Source: Terebella lapidaria
Lineage: Eukaryota > Annelida > Polychaeta > Terebellida > Terebellidae
Assembly: GCA_949152475.1 (NCBI GenBank)
Contig: OX424559.1
Location: 36,067,119 to 36,131,118 of the forward strand
Reading direction: 5' to 3'
DNA length: 64,000 nt
This document shows positions 45,602-57,659 of the stretch, one piece after another; within the stretch, counting starts at the first letter, position 1; every line of letters begins with the position of its first letter. Position numbers and translations under genes: made by a program. A model generated the notes under the pieces. That model worked only from the letters and a program-made list of their open reading frames with translations, ran no database searches and was not told the DNA's origin.

Positions 45602-46375
45602 ACCCTAATACACTAGTCAATCTTTGCGTTACACGAAGAGACTATAACAGTAATTTACCCTGGTACCATGGGGTTTTGCCTACTCGGAATAAACCAAGGT
45701 CTGGGACATTGTTGAAATTGTATATCCTGGGTAAATTCCCACTCGACACCTGTCTTACTGTGTTCTCGTCCTGTTGCTACAAATCACATCATAGAAATTT
45801 GAAACCTGAAACGATGATACATATGGACACTTTTTTAGCAAAAAATATGCATACATTTGCGTCAGACTTCTACACATAAAATATCACATGAATGTGTACA
45901 GAAAAATGATACATCACCGGCTTAATCTGTATACTGAGGCTTTCGTATGGTTTGACAATGTCCATATCTTCCCGTTCATTCACATTCTGGAATTCTTCGT
46001 CATTTTCGATCTGAGGATTTGGCACTGCACCGGAAGTCTCCTGCATTAAATGGATACAACATTAAAATGTATGCACCAAAATAACCAACATGCTTAAACG
46101 CATAAAAAAAAAGATAATGTGAGTTATCGTTAAAAACTTATATGTAGACCTTATATGTGATTGTATATATAAATTAATTGCATCCAATGCAACCTTCGGG
46201 ATGTTTTCATATGTGTGAGTCTGATGCACTGCAACGTCAGACAGAAATCCTGTGGCTCCAACATTTTCATAGTGAACTGGGTGCTGAGCATGTTCTTTTC
46301 GCACCTGTGAAATCAAATTCATATTCATGACTCAACACAGCATACTGCATGTACATACCTGTTGGCTGCATTAAT
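45602..46375. repeat. Segmental duplication including receptor tail exons, copy 1
   Basis: Matches 63228-64000 in the same orientation over the whole 770 bp available, beginning AATACACTAGTCAATCTT. It contains the last two coding exons of the receptor gene and their flanks. The match runs off the window on the right. Confidence 0.85.
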
Positions 46376-49300
46376 AATTATGGATAATAGGGACACCCAA
46401 ACATACCATAGGTTTGCGTTTCCTGTACAAAAAGATGACAAGTGCAGTGATTATCCCTGCAGCCAAGAGGCACCCGAGAGAAATGCCAACAATTGCCCCA
46501 GTTGAGATACCTTCAAGATAAATCATCACTTTAGCCTGTTGATGACTGTCCAATACACTTTTATGAACAGTTAACGGTGAGACCCGCGGGCTAAGTATAA
46601 TGTGTTTATGGTAACATTATGTTAACAATTCATGGGGTACATGTGACTTACAATCAAGCAACCAGAATCGTCAAAATCTGATATACCTGTACACATTTGT
46701 GCCAGCTTTGTCATGTACATACCTCCGTCGTTGATTTCATACTCCCAGCTGTCACTATACACCACATCCTCCTGATCATACAGAGAAATTGTGACAGTGA
46801 TCTTCCCTGGATCTCCTGGGGGAAGTGGGACTTGGATCTGGTTCACGGAGGTGTCTGTGGAGTTCGTTGTCTCACAGTTATCTGGCTCATTCGTATCACA
46901 AACTTTCGTCCATATCAGTGAGATGTACTCGGCATTAGTGATCTCGATAGTGATGATGACCATGTCTCCCTCGATCGTGATCGTTGGTTTCTCATCTGCC
47001 AGTGCTACTTCAGCTGAAATTGCGTTTTGTAAATTGAATTGATTGTGCCTTCCTCGTCACAAAAACTTTTTTGTTTTTTGCAACACTCATTGAGCGCATA
47101 ATGTCTAGCACATCTTGAAACTCACGTTCGGTGGAGAAGGTTGCTGATTTCCCAGTCGCTTCACTGTTATCATCAAATGAGTTGGTTGCTGTAATGCTGA
47201 TTATGTATGTGGTTCCCGGAAATATTGTGGATTCGTTGATGAGTTTGTAACTGACTATTTCGCCGCTGTTAAACTCTGACTCAGTATAAGCCTCTTTCAT
47301 GAACTCTTGTTTTGTCTCATTGCTGATGTAAGCAACAAAAAATGTCTGAGGGAATCCACCATTGAAGCCTGCTGTCCACTGAATATTCAGACTGACTGAT
47401 GTCGCATAATCAAGTCGAGGAGCAGAAGGTTCACTTGGTGGTCCTATTTGAAAATTCACTTTTACTGTAATTTTAAAAGATTGTTACAAAATTTGAAATT
47501 TAGAAGAATTTTTTTTAATGATTTAGTAAGAGTGTACTCTGACTGACCTTGTTGTTCCAAAGTAAAGGTGATCACAGCTGGAGGTCCGAAGCCATTCCCA
47601 ACTGTCAGGATGTATTCACCAAAATTATACGCCTCAACTCCCAAGATTCTCAGCTCCACTGTTTTCTGTACCACGTGATTTGTCTCGAGGACATGTAGTT
47701 TTGTGTTTTCGGGTACACCAATGGAACTGCCATTGAAGGAGAGGTGATCTTGTTGTATCTCAGTGAAGGGGTTCGCTGTCATCAATATGGAAAAACTGGC
47801 ATTGGATCCCAAACTGCTGCCAACATACACAATGTCTTTCACTGGGCTGAACGGACCTGTGTGATCAGTAAAATGAACAATGGCAATAATAATGTACGGT
47901 ACGTTATTTATTACATGAAGTTAATAACCTTTTCTGATCCTTTAGTTACAATATGTTTCCAAATACTTACATGACACATTCATGAAATATTCCCTTGTTT
48001 TATCCTCTCCTATGTCGTTGCCAGCTGTACACAGATAGTCGCCTGTATCCAGACACTGGACACTCTGGAAGGGGAACAGAGCTCTTTGCTCTGTGTCTTC
48101 TCTCGTGGTTGTGGTCGACAGAACTGTCCCATTGTCTTTATATGATATTTCTATTTGTGAATCTGGGCGACTTGAAATATCACAGAATATTCTGGTGGTA
48201 TTGGACTGGATTGGGTTTGACAATGAAGATTTGAAATCCGTGATCTCTGGCTTGTCTGAAAGGAATGAAATATATGTGATCAATTTGGTAATGAAATTCT
48301 GGATAATACCTCGAATGGGGTAAATAAATTTTCAATATTTATTATGGAGGTAGAATAATATTCAAAATTACAATGCACAGTTAGTGTGAACTCGATGCTG
48401 GCGCCTGGGGATATATCGTTCGAAGCTGTGCAAGTGTGAGGCCCATGATCTTCTTTCTGCACGGGTTTAAATTCCAGCTTCGCTCCCGTTCCATCTTTGC
48501 CGTCCCAGCTGTAGCTACAGGGCGGGTTACAGTCTGCTACACACGTCCTGGTCACATTGTCTTGTCCAGCTACAGCTGTCTCCGAGGTGCCACCTCCATC
48601 CAGGCAGATGTTTGTTGGAGGGTCTGTAATATATGAATGTTGCCGAAAATTGTCCAATATTGATTCCATCATAATACGATTCAATGATAACCATCTAGTA
48701 CCTGCAGTGCAATGTAAGATTTACATGGCGGCCGAACGCACGCGCCATTGCTTACACATTAGTACAAATTAATGAAATGAATATAACTGGTAAAAGATAA
48801 TGAATCAAAAGGGGCTACTCAACGGCACTTGTTGGAAAAAAATTAAATAAAACCGCTACCTGAAATGTTAAGTATAAAATAGTGTCCAACGCACATTGTA
48901 TGTTGACCGTCCTTGTCTCTGACGTCACAAGAGAGCTGTTCTCTTCCTTTACATTACACGTGATGACATCTCCGTGGTGTTCAGGCTGTGCTGAGGACAA
49001 GGTCACCTTGTTGTCATCTATCACATAATCCTCTGGTTGTTCACTGTTGATGACCCAGGAGTGGACTATTGGTGATCCGGGTCGTTTGTGAGCAGGTTTT
49101 GACTGATATGATCCAGAACACGTCAGAGTGATTGGATCTCCGACCTGTACATCTGTGGTCCCCGCCAGGGAGACAGATGGTGCTTCTGTGTGTCACAGTA
49201 TGGGAAATTACTGTCGGGGATACATAGGGTTGAGACATAATGGCATGCGTAGTAATAGGCCTACTGAGCGTATGTAAGTATCAATCCATTACCACCAATA

Positions 49301-50521
49301 CATCCAGATTTTGATGATACTAATAACAAACGTAAATTACAACATTTTGCAGTATTATCAGATACGCAACAGGAAACAGAACAAAACAATGGTATTGTTT
49401 TCCGATACTATTTTTACATTTTGTTTACGTTCACACTTCATTTATGGTTCTACATACCACTTACATTTTTGTTGCAGATATACATGCATGTACTCAGTAC
49501 TATGTACTGTTGATGTTTGTATTTTCTGTTCATTCGAAATGAAAACATATAATAATCCACATCTACTCACGGTACACATATATAGTTGCATTGCCATGTG
49601 TGAAATATCGATCATCACTTCCACCATAAATCACAGAACAATGATAGTCCTCAGCATCACCCAGAATCACGTCATCGTTACTCAGACCAACTATCTTGCC
49701 TGGCGATTCAGGGACGATACAATCTAGACGAGTGTCTCCATATATGTTACATGGTGGTGTACCTCCTTCTATATACTCAACGATAACCACTGTGTTAGGG
49801 GATACTCCTGTGTAAACTGTCATAGTGGCATCTTCTTTGTTCTTGTTGAAGTTCTGGCTGAGAGTCCACTCTAGTCTGACAGCAGCTCCCGGGTCTACTC
49901 TGACCACACCAGGACCAGAGACAAAACCTGTAAAGTTGTTACGAGAATAAATATCTCACCATAACTAATCACCATGATGACGGGTATTATAAAACCGATA
50001 AGACAATACAGCAAAATGATATTCATGAGGTTTTCCTGGTTAATATAAACAACTGCCTTTCCGGATACTCCAGCACAAACAAATGTCATGTGCATACTGA
50101 TTCACCTTGGGGACCAAACTGTGGAACGGTTAATTTATTCTGATTCGCGAGTGTTACCGACCTTCTGGGCATAACGTGATTATGGCGATTTCTTACCTCT
50201 TCTGTGATCTTGACCTTGCTGTTTTACTTTACCGAGGTACAATTTCTGAGTGGAATTCATGAAAGTTGGCTAATATAATCGAGGCTAAAATAATTCTGGC
50301 CATATGTCGGGGTAATGGTCGTGCAGTGATTATAACATGATCCTCATTGTCATGATTATAAGCGTGTTTGGTTATGTCTCATTCCTGCAGCAGGTGAATC
50401 ACTAAACATGACACATGTTGAACTTACCACCAATTGCAACGCCACTGCACCAGCTGAAAAAGTAGACAAATTCTAAGGTACGTAGTCTCAGCTGCTTGTT
50501 AGATGTACGAGTCGTTTCCAT
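45870..50521 (-). CDS. Ig/fibronectin-III single-pass receptor with ITIM-like tail (11 exons)
   Basis: Minus-strand exons: 50521-50428, 49927-49571, 49185-48895, 48623-48372, 48255-47971, 47856-47548, 47443-47126, 47013-46723, 46510-46407, 46304-46194 and 46040-45870. The first eight junctions are phase 1 and the last two phase 0; the frame stays open, giving 860 residues. Order: weak signal peptide (LEFVYFFSWCSGVAIG); a V-like Ig (DAEDYHCSV); three Ig domains with Cys pairs (ITLTCSGS/DVITCNV; VTRTCVAD/PHTCTAS; RIFCDIS/DYLCTAG); a Cys-free Ig-like domain (FGEYILTVGNG); FnIII (LNIQWTAGFNGGFPQTFFVA and TTYIISITATN); a second FnIII-like domain; a helix (IVGISLGCLLAAGIITALVI); and a cytoplasmic tail with VHYENV, HTYENI and KPYESL. 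VHYENV fits the ITIM consensus and YEN fits a YxN SH2-binding motif. The layout resembles nephrin-like adhesion receptors. The donor of exon 10 (GTTGCA) is weak. Recognition or adhesion at the cell surface is inferred. Confidence 0.8.
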
Positions 50522-51060
50522 TACGTCCCGAATACACCTGAAAAAAAAAACAATGTATGTTAATGAAGCTCAACCATAGAGCAGTACATTATCTCATTAC
50601 ATCCAGTTGTTTCCATCTAATGTAATTACTGAAATTCCTGCTATATGTTGCCATCATAACAACATAATCATACTATAATAAATTGAGCACTGCAACGTGT
50701 GAGCAGCAAACATTTCACAAGTTGTAAGTAATAATAATAATAAGGTTAACCCTGAGGGACCTGTTCATTCTGACACATAAGTAACTTTCTGATAGGCGTG
50801 CAGTTCAGTGCATCCATTTCTGGTATAATGCAAATGTTGAGTAAACCAAACTGACTGGAAGTTCATGTGTTATGGGCGTTAGGACTGTCTGCCAACCAGA
50901 ATTGTGAATACACTTACTGGTACTCAGATAAACTATCCTGTCCACATCAGTTTGCATTGTACGCCCGCATCAGTTAGCGCCTTCTCTATCGATGTTCGTA
51001 TTCCAGGACTCCCGGTAGCACTCAGATAATGTGCCAGCATCAGATCGCACCAGCTCACTA
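50522..51060. other. 5' flank of the receptor gene
   Basis: Upstream region of the minus-strand receptor. A poly-A run (50539-50550 on the plus strand) and a TAA microsatellite (about 50728-50740) are present; no clear TATA box was chosen. Confidence 0.4.
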
Positions 51061-53200
51061 TGATGGTCCTGACCCAAATAACATGTCAGTACTATCCCGT
51101 GCATGTGGATATTCACGTTGAAGTACCAGGAGTGACGTCACATGTACAGCCCAAGGCAGACCTGCTTCCAGATTATGGTACAGATTGACTCTGTCTGCAG
51201 TCACTGATACAGACTCGAATCGATTCGACTCATGACTTCCAGCGGAAAATATTACTGAGGGAAACATTCCAAACAACGTCTATGACTGCCTCGAGAGTCA
51301 TGTGTTGCTCAGGTGCCCGTCACAACTGCGTACGATAGTGCAGTCACTGTAGCCCTCGGGATTGATGCAGTCACTCACTCATTGCAGCCCGACCGCATAA
51401 GTTTGACACAACATCAAAGCGCTGATAGCGGAGATGATCTTGATGGCTCGGCCGATCTTTCACAACAATGGTGTGCCGATCTCTATGACGGTTACGACCA
51501 CATACACCAACAGCACAGGCCTACATCAGAGCGCTGATTGCGACGACAGTATTGCACAACTGCCACATGTGACCATCAACCTGGGACCAGTCTACCCGCC
51601 GCAAGCAGCCGTTGCTGTGAATGGCTGTGAATGGATACGCAGAGTTGGTATACCTACAACACAACTTTCTGTATAATGATCTTTCAACAGCAGGGTATCC
51701 AACGAACACTGGTCACCTTGTTCCTGTCGCCAGCGCTGACACCAGTGGCGCCAGCGACCAAGACCATGACAAGATCCACGTCTTCGACCATCATTGACAC
51801 AGACAAGCTCGACCCATGAAAGGCGAGCCTGTCTCAATAGTCAAGAACTTTCTTAATATTCAAGAGCTATGAATAGTTCGCGTTGGCTTTCACATTAACA
51901 GATATCAACAAGATGAAGTTGTTCCATTGTATGCTCCGAGGTCGAGCTGAAGCTCTTGCTCTCGAAAATGGGAGGATTTCCAACAACAGCTCCTCAACAA
52001 TTGTGAGTCTGCCCCACGCCAACAGTCCAAATAGGATGACTTCTCGATCATGCCGAACACTTCCTAAAGCGCCTGTGCACCCTAGTGGAACAGATTTCGA
52101 CTCATCATGTCATCATGCAGTCCTTCAACAAAGAGCCTGACTATATTGTGCATAAAATCTGTGCAACTCTCTACTTACGGTGACGCTCTGATGTGCTCAA
52201 GGCAGATAGCCGACATCAGCACACCAAAAGCTGCGTCCCCAAGTGACACACATGCCAAAACATCTGCAGAAAACGTGGCGCCACGTCACCGACGTGGCCC
52301 ATACTGGTACGACCACATCTACCAGTGTCAGAGCCCCTCAGAACATGACTCCAGAAAGGTGTGTTGCTCTCGCCAACTCGCGATGCCGGCCCTGACAGCA
52401 TTTTCGAGGTAGACTGGATATGTGACGACAAATGATTCTATGCCTTACCCTTCGGGCCAGACCTGCTGACACCTCTGTCTCCGCATGAGCCAACCACGAT
52501 CGACGTCAGCGGCATTGTTGGAACTTACCTCTCCAGATCAGAGACAGAACTATCCCAGCAGTCCTGAACTCTGGGATCAAGTATCGCTCCTCTACCAGGA
52601 TCAGCTATGGCACATAATCCTCGGACTGTCAAGTTCTGTGACCTATGGGAGCAAGGATAAGGGATGTGAATGGATCGATTATCTCGATCGATAGGGTCAT
52701 GGACTTACTAATCCAAGTCAGTCGTAAGCACATGACTCTCACGCATTGTGTTGCCCTGATCGATGACAACATGATACTTGGATAATTTTTCTGCCAAGTG
52801 TGTGTCATGATCAATTATGGCGAAAGGACTATCCAGGTTGACAAGAAGGTTCTGCTTCCCAGAAAGACTCTTCCGTCAATGTGATACAACTGGCAGTTCA
52901 CCGAGTTGTAACCGTTCTGCAGAGGAGCAAGGCCGTCACTAAACTCATTCCTACGTACACAGTACGAGTTTGCAGGCATCAACAAATTGCACAGGCTCTG
53001 ACGAACTTCCAAGAGGAGACCAACCTCGTCATGGGCTTAACTCTCACGTCCCTGAACCGCCAATGCATCAAGTTGAAGGTCTTCAAGCTTGCTTACACTG
53101 GAGTGACCCTCATTCGCTTCGACTCCGTCGCTACAGCCAGTCCCGTCGAGAGCGTCTTCGAGCGCTACCACATCCGACCAACGATGTGAACCCACGCCAT
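51061..53200 (+). pseudogene. Probable decayed LTR-retrotransposon gag-protease region
   Basis: The DNA is more GC-rich and codon-like than its flanks, but no long frame survives. Suggestive pieces are DINKMKLFHCMLRGRAEALA at about 51900-51960 (like capsid sequences that read 'KMxxFxCMLRGRA'), PAVLNSGIKYRS near 52550 (a protease-like stretch with the Asp changed to Asn), and CVALIDDNMILG followed by VCVMINYGERTIQVDKKVLL near 52750-52850 (like the region after the protease flap). No reverse transcriptase and no LTRs were found. The call rests on weak resemblance. Confidence 0.35.
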
Positions 53201-55190
53201 GGCTATGACGTCTATTAGCCTATGAATATTTATCCATTCTTTGCAAAAATCAATAGTTTTTTTTGTCGGACATAGCTCAACGTACTTGTTCAATATTGCA
53301 GCGATTCCTGATTTTATCATCCAATGTGTCAGTAATCGGCCATAGAAGCCAAAATTGATAGTGTCATGATTGTCGCCTCCATCAGGAGGCGACATACTCA
53401 AATACGATTAAAACGGCCCATGGGTCGATGAGTTGGTCGGTACTGCTATCTTACGGCAGTATTTGTTTTGAAAAATGTGGTTTCAACTGAAATACCAAAG
53501 AAATTCCTACAAAAATATTTGTTTTAGTTCTCATAACGTCTTACAGTTTATTGAAGTCTAATAACCGCACAATATTGCGAGTCTTTCGAGTTTTAACCAA
53601 TGAGTGATCCCAGGGAACTCGACTCAGTGCAACGCGATGTGGCTAACAGCGAGAATTATCTCCAGTGATGAATGAATGTGCGTGACGTAATTTTACTACC
53701 AACTCATCAGCATACTACGATCCAATTCTGTGACCAATGAAATTAAGAGAATTACAGTTGTATTGGGCAGGGAGGTGGGGGTGCAACAGATGCAGGAAGT
53801 CAGTTTGCGAGGCACTGTTCATGGGTGTGCTCCCCGAATCAGCAATCACAAAATCAAAGAAAACTTGAATATTTCATGCATTGCGGCCTGTGCTCCCGAT
53901 TTGTTGTGTAACATATTCACGATATTACACACTATTTCTTTAAAATATTGAACAAGGCAGTCAACACAGACTTTCCAAGTGCGAATTACGTCAAAATATG
54001 GCTTTGTCCACCTATCTTGCATGGTGTTTCGAAGGGGGGGTGGATAAGGGATTTTGATATGAGCTTACCAGCTGACAGTAGGCCGAGAGATATCGATCGG
54101 TTCTTGTGGGTTTGCGTACAGGGGGACAGGCCATGCAAGAACAAAATGATCAGAACTTTGTTGCACTGTTAATGCAAGCGAGTTGGAGAACAGCCCGACG
54201 AATTGAAAAATTTAATCGAACAGTTATTTGTCTTGATGTAAAAAGTTATTTGTCTTGATGAATAAATTTGTTATTTTATCATGATACTCCTGAAGATATT
54301 ATAATCAGGAGATACGCACCATGTCATTGCTGAAACACTGTTTTGGAAGATTATGGATGATCATCATTGCCTACCAATTTGTGGTACTGGAATTGTTTTT
54401 TAAACATGAAGTCTTGAAATTAACTTGATAATACATGATCCCTTCTCCCGGTGCCCTATATCTGAGTTAAACTTCCCAATGCTGAGAGGCGACACATGTC
54501 TTTCACAATACCGGTATTTCCTGACGCTTACTTGTCGTACCTGAAATTGTGAATAAATTGAAACAAAAGGGAAAACAAATTGTTTGTTATATCATTCTGT
54601 TTTTACAGATTTAAAAATGTGAACACCAAGTGGAATCCCTTTATTGTCATCACTAAATCTACCGAATCAATTGTAGGCATACAGGAAAACGCTTGGGAAT
54701 TATTCAAATTTGCACTTGATTTTAGTTCGCCCATGCAGTTCCTATTCTCGCCACCAGGATATAAGTCGATCTGGAAAGAGACAAGTTGAAATATATCTTG
54801 GGCAAAATATATCAATACGAACGTTTTAATGAACATTTATCACATGGTTTACAAACCAAACCCTTCAATCTCTCCACGCACCTAAAAAATTCACACTGAA
54901 TACCACTGAGAGGCACTATGATTGCAATTAGCACCGGGCCCGTGATCGGCCGGGCGTGTTCAACTGTCCGAGAGATCGTGTGATAACAACGATCATTTTC
55001 GCGCGTTGATCTAGGCCTCTGTGATTCGGCTTATGCAAAAGTCAGTCACTTTTCACTGATTTCCTACTCAAAATCGACCTCGGCTTATACTCAGGGTCGG
55101 TTAATACTCAAAGATCTACGGTATTTCCTGACGCCTACTTGTCGTACCTTAAAACATACATTTTTAGGATCAGTTCAGACTTGGTACGAA
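53201..55190. other. Intergenic DNA, no gene recognised
   Basis: No coding similarity. A 27-base phrase beginning TTTCCTGACGCTTACTTGTC occurs at about 54519 and again with small changes at about 55125, just before the 362-bp repeat. Confidence 0.45.
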
Positions 55191-56020
55191 ACCACGTAGG
55201 TGACATGCAGGGAAAACATGTTGATGTAAGAATCAATCTATTACCACCACTAGTCACATTTTGATAATGCCAATAACAAACGTAATATACAACATTTTGC
55301 AATAGAAACAAAGCCCGACTAAACAGTTTATCCAAAGACACACTGGCGTCATTAGGGGCAGACAGTGTGTTAAATGTAGTTGTTTCTACTGTACAAATGA
55401 TGGAATTAGTATACAACTGCCCAACAACCTATGAAAATAATTTAGAAATCTGAAACAAACCCCATGGAATAGATATATGACAAGTACATAAGTACCTAAT
55501 CACAAGCCAGAAGGCTACTGAGTTGATGGTATCCTCGGGGACAGATTTAACGTCCGCCAGCAGTGACACCGAGTCAGTGGTATGAATGTAAGAATCAATC
55601 TATTACCACCAATAGTCAGATTTTGATAATGCCAATAACAAACGTAATATACAACATTGTGCAATAGAAACAAAACCCGACCAAACAGTTCATCCAAAGA
55701 CACATTGGCGTCATCAGGGGCAGACAGTGTGTTAAATGTAGTTGTTTCTACTGTACACATGATGGAATTAGTATACAACTGCCCAACAACCTATGAAAAT
55801 AATTTAGAAATCTGAAACAAACCCCATGGAATAGATATATGACAAGTTCATAAGTACCTAATCACAAGCCAGAAGGCTAACTGAGTTGATTGTATCCTCG
55901 GGGACAGATTTAACGTCCGCCAGCAGTGACACCGACTCAGTGGTATGAATGTAAGAATCAATCTATTACCACCAATAGTCAGATTTTGATAATGCCAATA
56001 ATGATGTTTTTCATGAAGAA
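55190..56020 (-). repeat. 362-bp tandem repeat holding decayed Ig-exon sequence
   Basis: GTAAGAATCAATCTATTACC starts at 55226, 55588 and 55951 (periods 362 and 363); the third unit is cut short. A related single copy lies in an intron of the receptor gene at 49274. Just beside each phrase at 55588 and 55951, the minus strand reads DSVSLLADVKSVPEDTINSV, resembling the start of the receptor's second Ig exon (SVSLAGTTDVQVGDPI). No intact splice structure was found, so these are probably dead exon copies from the receptor family. Confidence 0.55.
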
Positions 56021-56084
56021 AAGTGAACACACTCGAATGGGAAACATACAACGCTATCATATCACGTTTGCATGTGGAAGGACC

Positions 56085-57180
56085 TGAGGCTACCACGTTC
56101 ATGCATGGAAACAGTTAAGGTTACTGCGTTCACACGTATACGTCATTTACTATTTTTCAAACTTCGAAGCATTCAAAGCTACTGCTGTCACACTAGAAAC
56201 TCCAAGGCTACCACGTTCACACATAGAAGCATTTAACCCTTCAACTACCTTAGTCTGTTCTCAGGATCCTCACCAGAAGCTAACTCTGATAACCAGTATT
56301 CACATTTATTAATTAACTTTTAGAATGATGCATAGCACAACGTTTCACATAAATTTAACTGAAATAATAGCAAAACATGAATGCTTAAAATTACAACATT
56401 TTGCGAAAGCAGATATTTAGGTGATTGTGAGCGCCATACGACATCCATACAATATAAGGCACCAAGATTGGAGCGCAATATGGCGCTTGTGGTAGATAAA
56501 GAGTTAACGGTTCCATGTTTGCTTGTGGAAACTTCGGAGCCACCACATTTATGTGAGCAGTAATGTTTCTAACATCGATGACAGCTGAATACAGAAACAA
56601 AAGATAATATGATGATAAAGGTCAAATTAAGGGAACTGAATAATACACATGGTAATTACAAACGGTGGTGAATGGGGGCTGGTAGGTGGGGAAATGTTAC
56701 ATATGACAAGTTATCAACGATATTGAATAGGTAAACAATGTCGATCGACACAACTTATTGGCGGATCACTGATTGAATAACAAAGAAAATCAAAACGAGG
56801 CTGTATACACACACCGAATTGAACCGTAGCGAATTGTTATTGATGAAATGATACAGGAGGTATATACACACCACACCGAACTGTAGACCGATGGGATTAT
56901 AATACATGTAAACAGCAGGAAAATTACTCTCCAATAAAATTACTTATAGTTGGGCAATAAGTTTCCTTTCCACGTAGAAACTTTGAGTCTACTACGTTCA
57001 TAAGGAGAAATATTTTAGACTCCTGCGTTCACGAGTAGAAAGATTCAAAGCCACCAAGTTCACACATAGAAGCGAATAATGCTATCAGGCTCACACGTGG
57101 AAACTGATAGTCTCTACGTTCACACTTGGAAAGTTTTATGTTTGGTAGCATCAAATATTTCCACGCATGAACAGTTTCAT
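56085..57180. repeat. Degenerate 30-35-bp minisatellite
   Basis: The core TACCACGTTCACACATAGAA, with variants, recurs near 56090, 56125, 56180, 56212, 56540, 56990, 57022, 57050, 57085 and 57112. Spacers often contain TTCAAAG or TTTGAG. The two denser blocks (56085-56240 and 56970-57180) are separated by unrelated DNA. Confidence 0.55.
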
Positions 57181-57659
57181 ACTACAAGCCTTATGTCGAA
57201 TTCACTGCTATTCAGTATTTCAAGTGTTGCTACAAAGTGTAATAGAATTTTCACTTGCCTATGCTGTAGTATTTTTACAGGATAAATCCAGGAGTATTGT
57301 GTTCTTCAATGCTCTTCAATGTGTTCTTCGGCAGTTGTTGAAGGAATCCATTCAAAGTACTTGCACCACTTGTGTGGTGTATGTTTGACTCATATACATG
57401 CTCTTCATATCGTTCAAAGTTTAACACCACATGGAGGAAGCACATTTGAATATCAACCAGGAAAAAATAGTCACGTTTTATCAATTGAGATGTGTCATTC
57501 AAATACCACAATAACGAGTGCTCCGCGGGAGGACCAAGTGTCTACAATAACGTTTTCCAGCAAAAAAGAGACAGAGTGACGTCCGAATGAGTGAAGTCAT
57601 AGCAAGACCATTTTGCTAAAATCAATGAGATCTTTCACATCATGTTTTCACTTTACTAT

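Noticed and set aside
46062..46194. Extension of receptor exon 10 as the true C-terminus
   Set aside because: Not excluded, but the paralogue stops after about 11 codons there, while exon 11 is open, in phase and similar in both copies.
49311..49727. 138-residue plus-strand protein
   Set aside because: Lies across an intron and exon 2 of the minus-strand receptor gene; low-complexity hydrophobic reading with no domain.
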